This document shows positions 46,531 through 59,989 of a stretch of DNA of 64,000 nucleotides, piece by piece. The notes under the pieces are model-generated. The model was given only the letters and a program-made list of their open reading frames with translations. It had not been told where the DNA came from and did not search any database. Positions within the stretch are counted from its first letter, which is position 1. Each line of letters starts with the position of its first letter. Source of the DNA: Dicaeum eximium (taxonomy: Eukaryota; Chordata; Aves; Passeriformes; Dicaeidae); NCBI GenBank assembly GCA_013396995.1, contig VWZP01008342.1, positions 1-64,000 on the forward strand. The letters are read 5' to 3'. Both the position numbers and the translations under genes were made by a program.

Positions 46531-49500
46531 TCAGACAAACATCTTGCCAGTTTTGCTCTCGAGGCACACAGCAAACCTGCCAGCCCTTCATGCTGGTCAG
46601 ATCAGGCCCCAGGGAAGCTACTCCAGGCTGGTTCCTGCCACTCCACCTTAACGCTCCTTGCTTTTTCCCTGCATCCATAATTATTCACAGGGTAGCACCT
46701 GAAAACCAGCATCAGTCCTGGTCTTTTCTCTCAATTTTCCTCTCTGCAAGCCATCTGCATGTGCGAGTGCTGGAACCGGGATAAAGCAGCAATTGCTCAG
46801 GGGAGAAAGCTTCAGGCTGGGAGCCAAGGGACAGCTCCTGCCATGCTCTTTCCTCCCATGGCTGCCGCTGGAAAGTGTGGCAGGGATGTTCCTGCATGTG
46901 GCTCTGCAGCACCAACACACCAACACCTCTGTCGGTGGGGCAGCGAGGCTGGATCCCTGCCTGGAGCCCACAGGGAGCTCCTGATCCGGGTCAGACACTG
47001 CTGGCAGCCCCACACAGGGCTGAAGAAGCTATGCACACAGCCCTGGCAGGGAAGACACACAACCTGCCTGTGTTGTCCTGCTTGCAGAGGGCTGCTGCCG
47101 GTGATGGACACATCCTTATTCGTAAGTATTTAATGTTTCTTAGGAAGCACTTCTAAAAGAAATTGGTATGTAATGACAGCACTCACTGGAAAACAGGCCG
47201 ATTATAAAATGCACTAACTTATCTGGTATTCATTTGAAAAGTAAATGGATGCAAGTAAAGGTGAGAGTTCACTACCAATTCAAATATTTTGCTCTAACAC
47301 TCTTACTTTAATTCAAGCAGAAGCACAAGTATGAATAATCAAACTGGATGATGCTCATCAAAACCTTTGTGCCTTGCACCATTTCAAATGGTCATTGAAG
47401 CTTAATGGCAAAAAATTTACATTATTCTTTTAATTTGTATTCTGTTCCTTCCTCCTGAGTGATGTGATTGTGATTTTCTGTTGCTGGCTATATTATTTTG
47501 ATGCAAATGTTATGTGCTGCTACAGTCCAATTTCCTGCTTCGCCCTCCCCTTTTCTTCCCCCAGGAAAGAAACGACAGCTAAAATAGTTCAGATTTGGGG
47601 GGGGATTCTGAAATAGCTCCTTAACTACCGCTCCCAATTAAAGCAAACAATGCAGGGTCTTGAAGCACCGGACCTTCAGAAAAAAAAAAAANAAAAAGTG
47701 AGGGATCCCAACTCTGCCTACAAAAGAATTAGAAAAGAAAATTTGTAATTCAGTTAAAAACTCCTTTTGCTGGCACATAATTACCTAGGGATGAATGCTT
47801 TATTGAGAGGCATGGGGCTGCAAACCAAAGCCTTGCAAACACGAGGCCCCTGGGGTGCTCCTGGCACGTAATATATGCATCGACTAATTTATTGCGCTGT
47901 AACTAATTTCCATTCCTTGTGCTTGGAGTTGCCCGGCTAATTACAGGGACGTTTTCTTAACTTGGGTAATTGCGCTGCCTGTGCGCATGAGCCCCATGCC
48001 GGCTTTGATGCGCCCCCACGGGGTGGCTGCGCAGGGCACCGCCCTAATTAGATTGGCTGCCTTAATTAGGGGAGATGGATGTGGGGGTGCATGGGGGTGG
48101 TGGCGCCCAGCTCCCCCCAACACGGGCACCAGCCCAGCAGGGCAGTGGGATGACACCCAGGCCCAAGCTGGGCTCTCCCAGGTGGTGAGGACGTACCAAA
48201 AACCAGAGGACATCCCAGCATCTATGCCACCACCCATCACGTTCCCACCAGGACCAGAGCCAAGCTCCCGGCAGAAGCATCCCTCCAAACACACACAAGG
48301 GGACAGCCCCATGTGCCTGTGTCACTACTGCTTCGACACCTGCTCAGCCCATCTCCAAATCCGCTGCCTTAGTTCTTTCAGTGGCAGTCACTCACACGAG
48401 CACAGCTGTTATTAGACAGATAATCGCTTCCTTGAAATAATTTCAGCCCTTAGCTCTAATAAAAAAGATTTCTTTGCAAGGACCCTCAGTGAAAGGGTCT
48501 TGGCGCTGCTCGTGCGTGGTGTGGGTCAATTGGGTTCTGCTCTGTTCTCTGTCCAGCCCAACAATTGATTTCACCCGCTGAAGAGCAGCCCAGGACATCC
48601 ATACAGGGCCGGCCTCGAACACTTGCCTTAATAAATGCTTGACATCTGATATTCTGCTATTTTACCCCTGCCCTAGCAAAGACTTGGTCAAGATCCTGGA
48701 AAATTAATGTTGTGTCGGTTAAAACCCATCCCCTGGCAGGGAAGGCCAAGGGAAGGTGGTGAACACCTCAGTGCCAGATGCTACCGCAGGGCGCTAGCAA
48801 TGGAACCGAGTGGAAAGTGCTGCTTCCCGCTGGCGTGTGCCAGCCTCTCTGCAGGACTGGGACATAGCTGCATCGCCCACACCCACAGGATCCTGTCAGA
48901 GAGACGCCAGGGAGACACCATCCAGCTGGAAGACTGGGCAGCACCAGGTTGTACCCAACCTATGGAATTCCAGCAGCAGGCTCTGACAGACCCTGCAGTT
49001 CTCCAAGGAGACTTAAACACTCATCTAGCTGAAGATGCTTTCCTCCATACATTTGGGACCTCTGACAGCTTGAGGAAATGTAGTAATTTTCCTTTTATAT
49101 TCAAATAAACAGACAAAGCGTTTCAGCTCCTGTTCAAAGGTGGGGTGTGACCTGGTTTCACACACAGAGACACCTGAGAGAAGGAGAAATTCAGTGTCTC
49201 TGCCACAAAGTGAATTGACACGGACACCCAGGCAAGAGTGGATCCAGCACTGGAGATTCTCTCCATGGCTGCCCAGCCAGGCTCCAGGTGCAGCTCCCCA
49301 GCAGCCCCCTTCCCAACACACCAACAGGTTGGACGGCTTGGAACAGGTTTGGGAGCTCAGTTTGTTCGCCGAGCCAGCTCCATGTGGCCAGTTGTGCAAA
49401 GCCAGCCATTCCCAGGTGGATTTTGGGGTGAGGAGCCTGTGGCTGCCCACACGCGGTGCATGGGGCTCTCCTGACCCGCTGGGCACCATCAGTGCGTGGG

Positions 49501-52500
49501 AGATGCTCACATGTGTGAAGCATTTTCTCAGGCTCACGCTTGCTGTGAAAAAGGAAATAAAAAGAGTCTCCCCCCTCCAGCTGCCTTTGGAGCAGCATCT
49601 TCTTTCTAATAACTTGGCATATTCACTGAATACAGGACAGCTCCTTCCAAGTCGTTAGCAGTGGTAGGAGACACAGCCGGAACGCTGACCTGGTTTGCTT
49701 GCCAAGACAGAGCAAAGAGAAACCTTCACATAATCACTTCCAAACATTAAAATGGCTCCATTGTCATTATAGCTGAGAGATTGAATTCGCCTCATCAAAG
49801 CAGAGTATGACAGGTGACTCAATAGGCTGGTGCCAAGCGCGGAGGCAGGAGATTAGCAGGGCACTGATATCATTATTTCCGCCTATCACAGATTCGGCAG
49901 GGAGGCAATTGTAATTTCTGGGCTTATTAGTCTGCATTCGCAGGAAAAAACCTGGTGATAAACCTCAGTGTGACAGCCAGGCATTTGTGCAGCAAGTGCT
50001 GTCACAGTGACACAGTGTCACACTTGGAAAATGCCAATGTGGATACGTTCTCCTAATCTCCCTTAATGGAGGTTAAAGCCTGGCACAAAGGCACTCTTAT
50101 CACTGATCGGGACACTAATAACATTTGCATTTTTAAGTTAAATATAGTAAGTAAAGAGTGTCTCCTCCTCACAGCTTTGGCAATTAACTCAGCCTCGGAG
50201 CGGAGATTCCAGCCAGCCGGGCTCTCCCACGGCCGGCTGGCATTCCCAGAGCTCCCACCTCCACTCTCCTCCCCGTTTCCGTGCTCTCTGTGTCTCGGGA
50301 TAGGACCTGGCAAAGTGAGGGAATGCTGGCTTGTGGGAGCTGGGGCTGAGTAGGGTTGCTGGCCCAGGGCTGCCCTTTCCCCCAGCAGGGGAAATCTTTC
50401 TGGAGCTTTCACACACTTTTACAAGTGGTTTTGCTTCTGAGGGACAGAACTCTTAGGGGATTTTTTCCTGCCTCAAAGTGCCAGCTGAATTCCCCCCAGA
50501 CACGAGCCGAGCACATGCACCATGGACACGCGAACACACATTCTCCACAGGAATTTCTCAAGGAAAAGAATAATTACAGGTGGTAAACTGTTACTTTTCC
50601 ACATTTAAATAAGAGACCAATTAAGAAGACTATGTAATTCAATTCTGGAGTGAGTGCCACTGAATTCAATTTGTTTCAGGTCAATGAATATAAAGTGAAG
50701 TTATTAACAAAAAGGTCAGGGACTGCATATAAAATATACACACATGACACAGGCAGAGTAATTAGTACACATATCACATGTTCTGCTGCTCAGACATATG
50801 GTGTAGAAAACCTGAGCAGGATTAGATGGTAATAAATGTTCCCCTTTTCCTCCCACCATCTCCTTATTTAAATGGAGTTTATGGCTATTCCCAGGTGTTC
50901 CCAGGATCTGCCAGAAGCTGAGGACCCACAGCCCACACAGCAGCGCTGGGGTGGGGCCCCTCGGCCAGAGCAAAGTTCCCAGGAAAGCTGGGATTTTCCC
51001 GAGTGAGGGACCCCCATGGAGCACCTCAAGCCACAAGCCAGCACATGCTGATGCAGGGACAATTTTTGGGGACCTCGTTCCACACATGCTGGGAACATGT
51101 CCCTGGGGCATGCCAACAGAGCCACACCATTGTGGCACCCTCACCAAGAATTACTCTGTTTAGCCATGCCCCTTTGCTGCAAGTGCACACTCAATGTGAA
51201 GTTACTGCATTAATGATAATAAAACATTCAAATTATATGGTTAAGCAGTGGTTGAATTTGAAAAAGTCCACGACACACCAAAAAAAAAAAAAAAAAAAAA
51301 AGAAAAAAAAGAGATAATAAAGCCCCAAATGCCTTTTTGACCCTAAGCTCGAGTATTGGACATCTAGATTCCCTTGCAGGTAAAGGTGCACATTCATAGG
51401 GGAGGAATATGAGGATCTGGGGAAAATTCCTGTGAAAGATACAGGAAGAAGTCCCAAGGTATGAGAACTCTGCCCAGCACTGGAGGTGCTCTGGTGTCTA
51501 GTCAAACCTCTCTATTGGTAAAGGATAACCCAGATGTTATGGCTTGTGTGCTCCAGCGTTTTCCTCAGCATCTTGTGTTCAGAATGAGATACACAACGCA
51601 TTTCCCAAGTTATGCTTTACCTCCATTGTGGCCTGATGTGCTAAGGAAATTAAGTCGTTTGTGTATATTGATTAATAATTACCATTTACTACTGAACCTG
51701 GGAGCAGAATCCTCAACTGGAGATATTTATTTTACCCATTATTCCTGTCTGGGTTTTGTACAGTTGGCTGCAGAAAGCAACAGGAAAAGCAAGACGTGGA
51801 GAGCTCCAGGAATGGCGGTGACAGCCCTGGATCCATGCACGTTTAGCATTTGTCTGCAAAGAGGGAACTGTGAAGTGACACTGGCTCGTACAGGTTCAGG
51901 GGTAAATTACACCTGAGATGGTTGCATTAATTAATGTTGCATTGGCCAGGTATTCCAGTCAGGATCCCATCTCCAGAACAATCAGCAGGATTCTCTGTGT
52001 TTGCTCCGAGGAGACCCAGGTTAGTGCTCATGGGATAGCCTGTCCTTAAATCAGGGAAAGGGGCCTCATGAGGTCTGGACTGGCCACAGCTCATGTCTTC
52101 AGCTGTCTCGACCTGTCCCTCACCCCATTCCTTCCTGCAGCAGCCCCTGGGGGACACCCCAAGGGGATCCCACTGAGAGATGGGGCTGCACAGCAATCCC
52201 AGGCACAGCAGCAGCCACCAGGACTCCCCGCAGGTGGCAGCTTCCAGGCACAGCACAACCTCCCCGGGCTGTTGGGACAGGGTGTGATCAGTGCTGCTGA
52301 AGCTAGTGTATTTCTCCTCACTTCCCAAAATCCAGCATCCCACACTCATCCACAAGAAGAGAAGCAGACAGAGGAGGGACAGCTCAGCTGGTTGCTGAGT
52401 ATACCATGTGGAGAGGCAAAAAAAAAAAAAAAGGGCAAACAAACGAGAAATCTATTTTGTTGTTAATTAAGAAGTCATTCCTTCCCATCCGGCCTCTTTG

Positions 52501-52649
52501 TTCTCCCCCTGACACCCTGCACTAAAGCATTTTACTCTCCATTTCACTGTTTGGCTGTGCGTTGGAAGAGAACAAGTAAATAAAAAGCAGGGAAATACCT
52601 ACGTGAAGCCTTTGCTTTCCCTTTCCCACCCCTTTTCGAGTCTTCTGTT
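46531..52649. other. Intergenic; CNE-like blocks, no gene
   Basis: No exon chain recognised. Repeat-free AT-rich blocks that look regulatory lie at about 47,110-47,530, 47,720-48,080 and 49,700-50,160. A poly-A tract of 31 bp with one G lies at 51,280-51,310 and a shorter one at about 52,418-52,433. A single N sits in an A run at 47,692. Confidence 0.35.
51280..51310. repeat. Poly-A tract
   Basis: A run of A interrupted by one G. No recognised retrotransposon body precedes it on the plus strand, so it is listed as a simple repeat only. Confidence 0.9.
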
Positions 52650-52950
52650 TCTCTCCACGCTGAAACCCCACGGCACGACTCCCCAAACATCCCCACGACT
52701 GCAGCGGTTCCGAGCAATGTCTCTGCCCCGCTCCATCTCCCTGGTGCCTCGGGCTGGGCTTTTTGTGAGCACCCCAGGGGTCTGCTCAGCGTTTTCCCAG
52801 CCACGGGGTGGGAGAGACCTCCCAGGGTCCGGCCACCGCGGCGGCCACGCGCGCTGTGCGGGTGGAGGGGACACGCCGCTCCCCGCCGGTGGGGTCGGCG
52901 CCCCCAGCTCTACAGCCTCTCACAGTGCTCCCGCTCCCCGGCACTCTCAT
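52650..52950. promoter_or_regulatory. CpG-rich island
   Basis: A GC-rich block with dense CpG, especially 52,825-52,910 (caccgcggcggccacgcgcg). No exon with good splice sites was tied to it. Confidence 0.45.
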
Positions 52951-55079
52951 TAACTGAGGATTGCGAATGGGTCAGCAGATCTATACACTTTTGTGTTCCT
53001 CGGACTGCTTTATTTATTTCTTTCTTTTGCAGGATGCTGAATAACTAACCTTTCCCTCAATAGGCAGATTTTTAAAAAAATAGGATCCATCACACAGCAG
53101 CAGGATAGCCTTGCTCTGTTTTGACCTTTCTGAAATTAATTTCCCAATCTTAGCTTTCAAAATCAGAGATTGAAAAGGCCTATTAGATCAGCCAATCCAT
53201 CTTATCACTAGTACGGCTGCAAGCAGAGACCCCAGCCAAGTACTTCTCTATGCAGGGGAAATATTCTGGAATAAGACGGGGCATGAATTTAAAGTGAAAT
53301 ACCTGTTCCGGTATATGCTACATGTGGACACGTACTCTGGAATAACTGCAGCTGATCCTGACTTTGCTCAGTTGACACCTGGAGCCACTCACTGGAACAG
53401 AGAGGAGAAAAAATAAATCCCGTTTAAGAATAAGAATTAATTTTTGTGGGATAGCTCTGGGGAATAATTCTCTCTGACTCTTTTTTTCCCAGGCAGGCTG
53501 TTGCTCACAGGGCAGCACTGGGGAGGAGAGGGATGGGTGCTCAGGGAAATTTCTCCCTGACCTACACATAGCGAGGATGTGTATCAGGACAGAATTCTGG
53601 TCTGCAGCTACTTCAGGAGCCTGGGATATTAACAGGCACCTTTCCCAACCTGCAGTGTAGCTCCTTTTCTGGGAACACAACTCTTCTCAGTGGGTCCCTG
53701 CTTTTCCAGACCGCAAAAAAGTTGGGGGTAAAAGCCCAAATATTACGGTTTGCACCACCCGAGCTGCCCTGGCCAGCACTGCCAGCCTATGGTGGGGGTC
53801 CCCAGGAAGGTCCCTTGGTGCAGGGAGTGCTTCTGCTGCCACGCATCCCTCTCCTCCCATTCCCCTTGGAATCCCTGGGGCTCTGAAGGTTGTGTTTTAA
53901 TGCCAGCAGTGCTGATCTGGAGGGGACAGGTCAGCACCCTGTGCTGGCCTTGGTGTCCACCTCCATCCTGCCCCTCACTGCCCAGCAGTGCCTGACAGGC
54001 TCAAATATCTCCAGTATGGCATTCCCAGGGCTCTTGAGGATGTCTGTGGGGTTTGGATGTGCATGGCAACATCGAGGGGCATCTTGCTTCTCCCAGGAAA
54101 ACCAAGCAGGCTTTGCAGCAGGTCTGCTCATACCTGCCCAACTTTGGCCATGCCCCAGGTGTGGTCAGTGAGGGAACCCAGCAGGCCCTGATGGAAGTAT
54201 GAGTGTGTCAGTGCTCTGCAGGGCCCTTGAGGGGCAGCATGAAGAGAAACCCTGTGGTTCAGGGAGATGTCTCCAGCAGCACCACACAGAGCTCAGGTGT
54301 GGTCCGTCCTTGCTGGAGGGACAGTCACAAAAGGACAGGGGAGAGCTGCTGGTGACACTGAGCGGTGCTGTGGCTGTCACAGATATCGGTGCTGGGAGAC
54401 AGGAGAATGCATTCCAGGTGTGTGGAAAGGAGCCTCTCCCCATGAAATGTGACGGGAAGGAACTTCCGCTGACACCTGCAGTGAATGTGTTTGCTGAGGA
54501 ACTGGGAGTTACACCAACAAGTGCCTGGCAGTTTAATGCCCTGCTACATTTCCTATCAGCACTGTGGTTTGGTGAACAGCTCGAAGTCTTTTCCCATGGA
54601 AACCCCTCTGTTCCGCCTCAGCACCTCTTGCTCTGCGCAGCCACCATTCAGACGGGAAGAGCCGCCACCACCCCCTGCTCGCCACCACCCCCTGCTGGGG
54701 GAGCACTGAGAGCACGCAGCAATGGGTGCCGCAAACTTTGGGCACTCAACAAGTCCTCTCTGCATACAGTCAGGGCCAAAACATCAATATTGACACTTTA
54801 GCCTATTTCTCTTTATTTGTTTTTTTTTGTGGATTGTTGGGGCAAAGTTCCACTTTTCCAATATCCTGGATTCTTGGCTAATGGAAACAAATACAGTGAA
54901 AGCTTCTGTCCACAATGGGTAAGGAGCATCCATTGTCGGCAGGCGCTAATCGGATTAAATTGGCTCCTGGCTCTATTGCTCGGGGATAACTCACTCCTAA
55001 ATTTTTTCCCATCTCAAAGGGATGGGCCATTGTTGCTTTCCCCCGCCGCCTTTTTCCTATTTAAATCTGACTGATAGAA
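52951..55079. other. Intergenic; nothing recognised
   Basis: No gene supported. The 200-codon plus-strand frame at 54,199-54,801 has no recognisable domain and runs through a C-rich tandem repeat. A T-rich run lies at about 54,823-54,833. Confidence 0.4.
54664..54696. repeat. 17-bp tandem duplication, C-rich
   Basis: GCCACCACCCCCTGCT is repeated at 54,664 and 54,681, followed by a G run. Confidence 0.85.
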
Positions 55080-55430
55080 CGAGGAACGGCTGGAGCTGAC
55101 GGCGGTGCCTGCGCTTCGGGAACAAAGAGTGGAGCCCAGCCCGGGGCCGTGGCTGGTGCCGGCCCCCCAAGCCCCTTTTCCCGGCCGGAGCAGCTCGGAT
55201 ATCGCTGCCGCTGCTCTCTGGAAATCGCGTTTAAAGCCCGGATGCGGGGAGGCAGGAAAAAATCCTGCGGCTGTCCGCGCTCAGGTCGCTCCCCATTAGC
55301 ATTTTAATCTGTACCTCTGGCACCAGCCCCCTGGAAGGAGCTGCAGCAGCAGCCACGTTCCTGTGAGCAGTCCGAAGAGAGAGACGGCCTTAAATAATGC
55401 CGTCTTCGGAGGGAGGCCCCGCGCGCCGCC
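55080..55430. promoter_or_regulatory. CpG-rich island
   Basis: A GC- and CpG-rich block between two AT-rich blocks. No coding exon recognised. It may be an orphan CpG island or the promoter of a noncoding transcript. Confidence 0.4.
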
Positions 55431-57000
55431 AGCTACATTTTGCTCAGTCTGATAATTTTCAAAGCTATTGGCAACCTGGGAATTTTCCTGCCTTATCACC
55501 AGGGCTCAGCTAACTTCACTAACACTAATCAGAGCTGGAATCATTCATTCAAGGATTGCATGATCATGTTTTTCTTTAGCGGTGACAGCTGCCTGAGCCA
55601 CATTAGCAATGCAGATGAGTCAGCCTAATAGGTTAATGCAGAACACGCGAAAATTAGGTTTAATCCCCAGTGAAATAATCTAACATTTTCACATTTCTTG
55701 ATGTTGGGATAGAGACATTGGTGATGACTCAATTAGGTGTAATGTAGATCAAAGCAAATTTACCTTCTGGCTGAACCTTCCCTGTAGTTTAGATAGAAGA
55801 ATATAAGGGTTCTTTACTAATTGGCCAATGGCTGTGGGGAGAATTATACGGAAAGTGCACACCGCGCAGGAATCGTGCTCCGGATTGGGGTCTGGAGTGG
55901 GGCATGGCCGGGCTCTGCAAACACCAGGCACGGCGCTGAGCGTGCAGCCCCTGCTCCTCTCTGTGCAGCGCTCATAAATAAAGACGTCTGGGNTTTTTAA
56001 TGTCTCGTGCCGCAATATCCCCGGCGAGGTTTGAAAGACCTTGTATGATAAAAGGAGCATATAAACGAGAGGAAGAACCCCACCCACCAGCGTGCATCCG
56101 TCTCATGTTTTCATTCCCGGGGAATAACATATCAAACAGCAATCGCTTTCAGTCATAAAGGGAGTGGAACAAAAAATTACATGCCCTCAGTTGCCAAATT
56201 ATTTTTTGCCTTGACATCTTAATTCTTAATCCTTGTGTGTGGTCAAATCAGCCTACTATAGACAACCAATCAAGCAATTATTCCTAAATTATATTTGCCC
56301 AGCTCACATTGATTGGTTATTCTTTTCTTATTGGGTAAGCTCATTAATTCTGAGCAGCTTGCTTATTATGCTTTCCACATAATTTTCCTTCTGAGCCTAT
56401 CTACTCACACCAGCCTGCTGATGTTTCAAGATGCCACGCAGAAAAAAAAGGCCGAGTGATCTATTGCATTGTCTCTTCCAGCAATTACAATTCACATTGC
56501 TGATTAACTTTGATGTGAAAACTAATGAGATAAGGCAAGTTATCAAGGCGGACCTGATCGTCATCTCGTTTATAGAGCATTTGCCATCAGTGAATGACAA
56601 AAACTAATGAAGATGTATCTGACAGCAGGCTGAGCCGCGGCCGAATTTCGTTTCTCATCAGTGAGTGCTCTGCTTCGAACTCATCAGTCTATCTGAAACA
56701 TGTGGAAATTAGCTTAATAATGAAAACACTTCATCCAAATAGACAAATGTTTACATTAAAACAGCTACATGATAAATAGATGTTAAAGATTTTATGCCTT
56801 CTTGAGTCTAAACAATGGAGCACAAAATATGTTCTCATATTCACTAAATCATGCCCATAAAGCTCCCTCCCCACGTGCCACTGCCGTACCTGCGGGCTCT
56901 CCTCTCTGTGGCTCATGAAGATTGCCGGGCTGCGGCTCGAATGATTCGCGCTGTAACTCAGGGATGCCCGTGCCAGGACTGGGCAAGGAGAGGGGGGCTA
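55431..57000. promoter_or_regulatory. Long CNE-like AT-rich block
   Basis: About 1.5 kb of repeat-free, AT-rich sequence with many TAAT/ATTA and CAAT cores, for example around 55,620-55,760, 56,200-56,360 and 56,500-56,800. The texture is that of conserved developmental enhancers. A single N at 55,993 sits in a T run. Function is inferred from base texture only. Confidence 0.3.
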
Positions 57001-57693
57001 GCCCTGGCCACACCTGGGGCACACTGCTCCCAAAAGCAGCTTTTTTAGTGCTACTGTAAGAGGTGCTGCTGCTGTACACTGACATTTACCCAATGCAGAA
57101 AAGGGATCTAGTTGGCCCTCGGACAGAGTATAAAGTAAAGGCATAATTCATGTAAACACACCAATGCTTCTTTCCTGAGCCGTCACCAAGAAGCCGCCTG
57201 CAGTATCAGTCTAGTTTAGAAATATTGTGATAAAAGGGAGGCAGGCAGAGCTGCTCCCATTTTTAATATTGTGGCTTTGGTATCTTTATTTATGAGAAAC
57301 TGTTTCATATTTGTCGGGCACTATTTCACACAATTCTGCTATGTCCAAATGTATCCCCAAGATGTTTTTGTATCTGGAATAAAATATTCGTCCATCACCT
57401 CGGATCAGAACAACATTATTTTTAATAAAAAACACAGGCATCTGCAAGGCGGAAGGGTGAAACTTTTGCTTTAAAATTATTCTAAAAACTGCAATACTTC
57501 AATTAAAATAAAGAATTGGTAAAAGATTCTCTTCCTTTACCATGGTATTTCCCTCTCCCTGAAAAATATATACAGACAGGCTATAAAGCAGTGCCTCCTC
57601 CAGGAAAAAAATAAACCCAAGCACGTTATCCCCAATGTAAGAGGAACTTTAAATTTGATTTAAAAACCCGATTATCCAAGTAGACTGCGAAAA

Positions 57694-57835
57694 AAACCCA
57701 ACCCCCCCCCAAAAAAAAACCCCAAACAAAACAAAACAAAAACCCCCACAAAACCCAAAAAACAAACAAACAAAAAACCCCCAAAGGAAACAAAACAAAA
57801 CCCGAAACAACAACAAAAAACCCCACCCAAAAATC
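57694..57835. repeat. A/C low-complexity tract
   Basis: About 140 bp composed almost only of A and C, with runs of 10 C and 9 A. Phe/Gly/Val-rich minus-strand reading frames here are by-products of the composition. Confidence 0.9.
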
Positions 57836-57859
57836 CAGAGCCTTTGCAGAAAAGGCAAA

Positions 57860-58990
57860 GGAGCTCCCATAAATTCCGTGCAGCGATGGCTCCGTGCACA
57901 CACGTGGAAAACCCAGCCGAGCTCCCGGCCGGGTCGGGCCGGGAGCGCGGCGCGGTGGGTGCAGCCGCGAAGTGCCCCCAGCCCCTTCCCTCCGCCCGGC
58001 ACTCACCGCGTCCCCTCGCTCGGCCGGGAGGACATCCGAAGGATGGGCCCGAGCTGCCCCGGCCCCGAGCTGCCTCGGCATTGTGCGGCGCAGATTTGCC
58101 CGCACAAAGGGCCCGCATCCCGGCTAAAGTAAAAGAAAAGCCTGCTAGGAAGCGCCGGCGAAAAAAATTACTACTTCAGCGCTGGATTAAATGTAAAAGC
58201 TCTTCACAGAGCGGCAGATAAATCCTGTGCGCTAGAAGGAACCATAAAAGTACTTGTTCAAGAGCTATGGGCACAAGTGGAAAATTGACCCCAAAGATTT
58301 TTTTTTTTTTTTTAGTAGCCGAAGTTTATAAAATTTCTGCCGACGCGGGGAGAGAGAGGGTCGCGGCAGCGCGGCCACCCTCGGCAGCGCGGCGCTCCCG
58401 GCTGCCGCGGCCGGGCACCGGAGCTGGACACGTCTGCGTCCACAGGGGCAAGCATTCTGTGAAATCCCAGCAAGGTTTGCTTGGTGCTTTGGAGGGCTTT
58501 TGCTTTGTGTATCTCTTGTTTGTTTGATTTGCATTTGGTCGGATTTTTGGTCGGGTTTTGTTTGGGGTTTTTTTTGTTCCCCTTTTCCTTCTTTCTTTTA
58601 CCCAGCTAATGAAGCAGAATGGTTTCGCTTTCACCACTCGCACACAGAGTGGGAAAGCACTGCTCCCATCCTCATTTCCCTCTTCCCGACGCGCCATAGG
58701 CACCGGTCCATCCCCACATTCCTCCCAAGCCTGCCCAGCACCGCCGTGAGACGCCCCCATACAGCGCGGGATGCTCTGAGCGTGCAGGACGCAGCCGGCT
58801 CCCTTCGGTGCATAACAACTAGTGTCACCTGGGCACGGTTTATCTTTCTGGCTGCAAAGCCGCTGTTTTATATTTCTGAAGTGCCAGCCCGGCCACGGCA
58901 GCGGCCCTGTTGGCTGCCCGGGTGTGTTATCTACGTGTGCCCGCACGGAGGGACGGACAGGGAGAGGAAGGCTGCTCCTCCCTCCCCCTC
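57860..58990. promoter_or_regulatory. CpG island cluster with a minus-strand first-exon candidate
   Basis: Three CpG-dense patches (57,900-58,120, 58,335-58,440 and 58,680-58,990) are separated by T- and A-rich text. In the first, the minus strand has a strong donor (GACGCG-gtgagt), so a first exon could end at 58,007. In one frame it would carry MPRQLGAGAARAHPSDVLPA followed by ERGDA, but no homologue is recognised. A noncoding transcript is as likely as a coding one. Confidence 0.4.
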
Positions 58991-59431
58991 CCCGGCCTTT
59001 ATCCTGGCCGCCTATTTTAATAAATAATTATAGGCAGCTAAAGGATTTGTTAATTCCAAAAGGTCTCCCCTTCACGTTTCTCAGAGGTTCAGCTCAAGGA
59101 GACACCATGATAATAAGGCTGACTCGGGACCCCTACTCTACTATGTCATTATGAAAATGAAAAAAAAGTCTGTATGTTATATCTAAAAGTATTACAAGGT
59201 TAGCGTCTCAGCCTGGGAAATATTTAATGCTGCTCGGAAAGCAGCACCGCTGCTCTGGGGAGGAGGAAAAGGGGAGGAAAAAAACCACCACAACGAGAGA
59301 AAAATCCTTTCTGAAACACAAGCCTAGAAAAAAGATGTTGGGAAGGAGCACGGAGATCATTTGCATTTCCAATGACTAGGACTAATCCTCTGCTACCACG
59401 TTTATATTTTCTTATTACTTTTTCTAATTGT

Positions 59432-59434
<3 letters not shown>

Positions 59435-59480
<46 letters not shown>
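59435..59480. repeat. Poly-T tract, 46 bp
   Basis: An uninterrupted T run just right of an AT-rich block; equivalently a poly-A tail on the minus strand, but no recognised retrotransposon or retrocopy lies to its right. Confidence 0.97.
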
Positions 59481-59989
59481 CTTGCTTGTAGCTTTTCCTC
59501 CCTTCTCTGTTCCCAGCTCCTCAGCTTCTCAGCCCGTTATTGTCTGGCTCAGGGCTGGATCACCTGGGGTGGCTGACGGCTTACACTACCCAGGCCCCAC
59601 AGCTGGGAAAGCCTGGGTGCCTCACACACACACAGCCTGGTTGACCTGCCAAGGGGCTTGGCTCTGTTAGGGTTTGTTAAGAAACATTTCTGGGGAGCAA
59701 TGAAGGGCTTTTTGTCTGGTGCCTGGGGCACGGCACAGGCAGAGAGCAACCTCAGCAGTGTCCCAACCCCTCCATGGGCAGGCACCTCAGGAACCATGCA
59801 GCCCTGTCACCCCCGAAAGCCACGTTGGGCTGCTCTGGGACTGGCAGGGAGTGGAGAACAGACCAGCCTTAACTCCTCAGCAGAGAGCCGGGCACCACCC
59901 GACGGGGCTGTTTCCGAAAACCCGCGCTCCCTGGGCAAGGAGCGTAGTGTAATCCCCGAAGCCCCACTCCAGAGGCTCTCAGCTCCAAG

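Noticed and set aside
54199..54801. 200-codon plus-strand ORF
   Set aside because: No domain, no splice context, and it crosses a C-rich tandem duplication.
57626..58118. F/G/V-rich ORFs of about 150 codons on the minus strand
   Set aside because: Beyond the 58,007 donor they read through the A/C low-complexity tract; only the short first-exon candidate is worth keeping.
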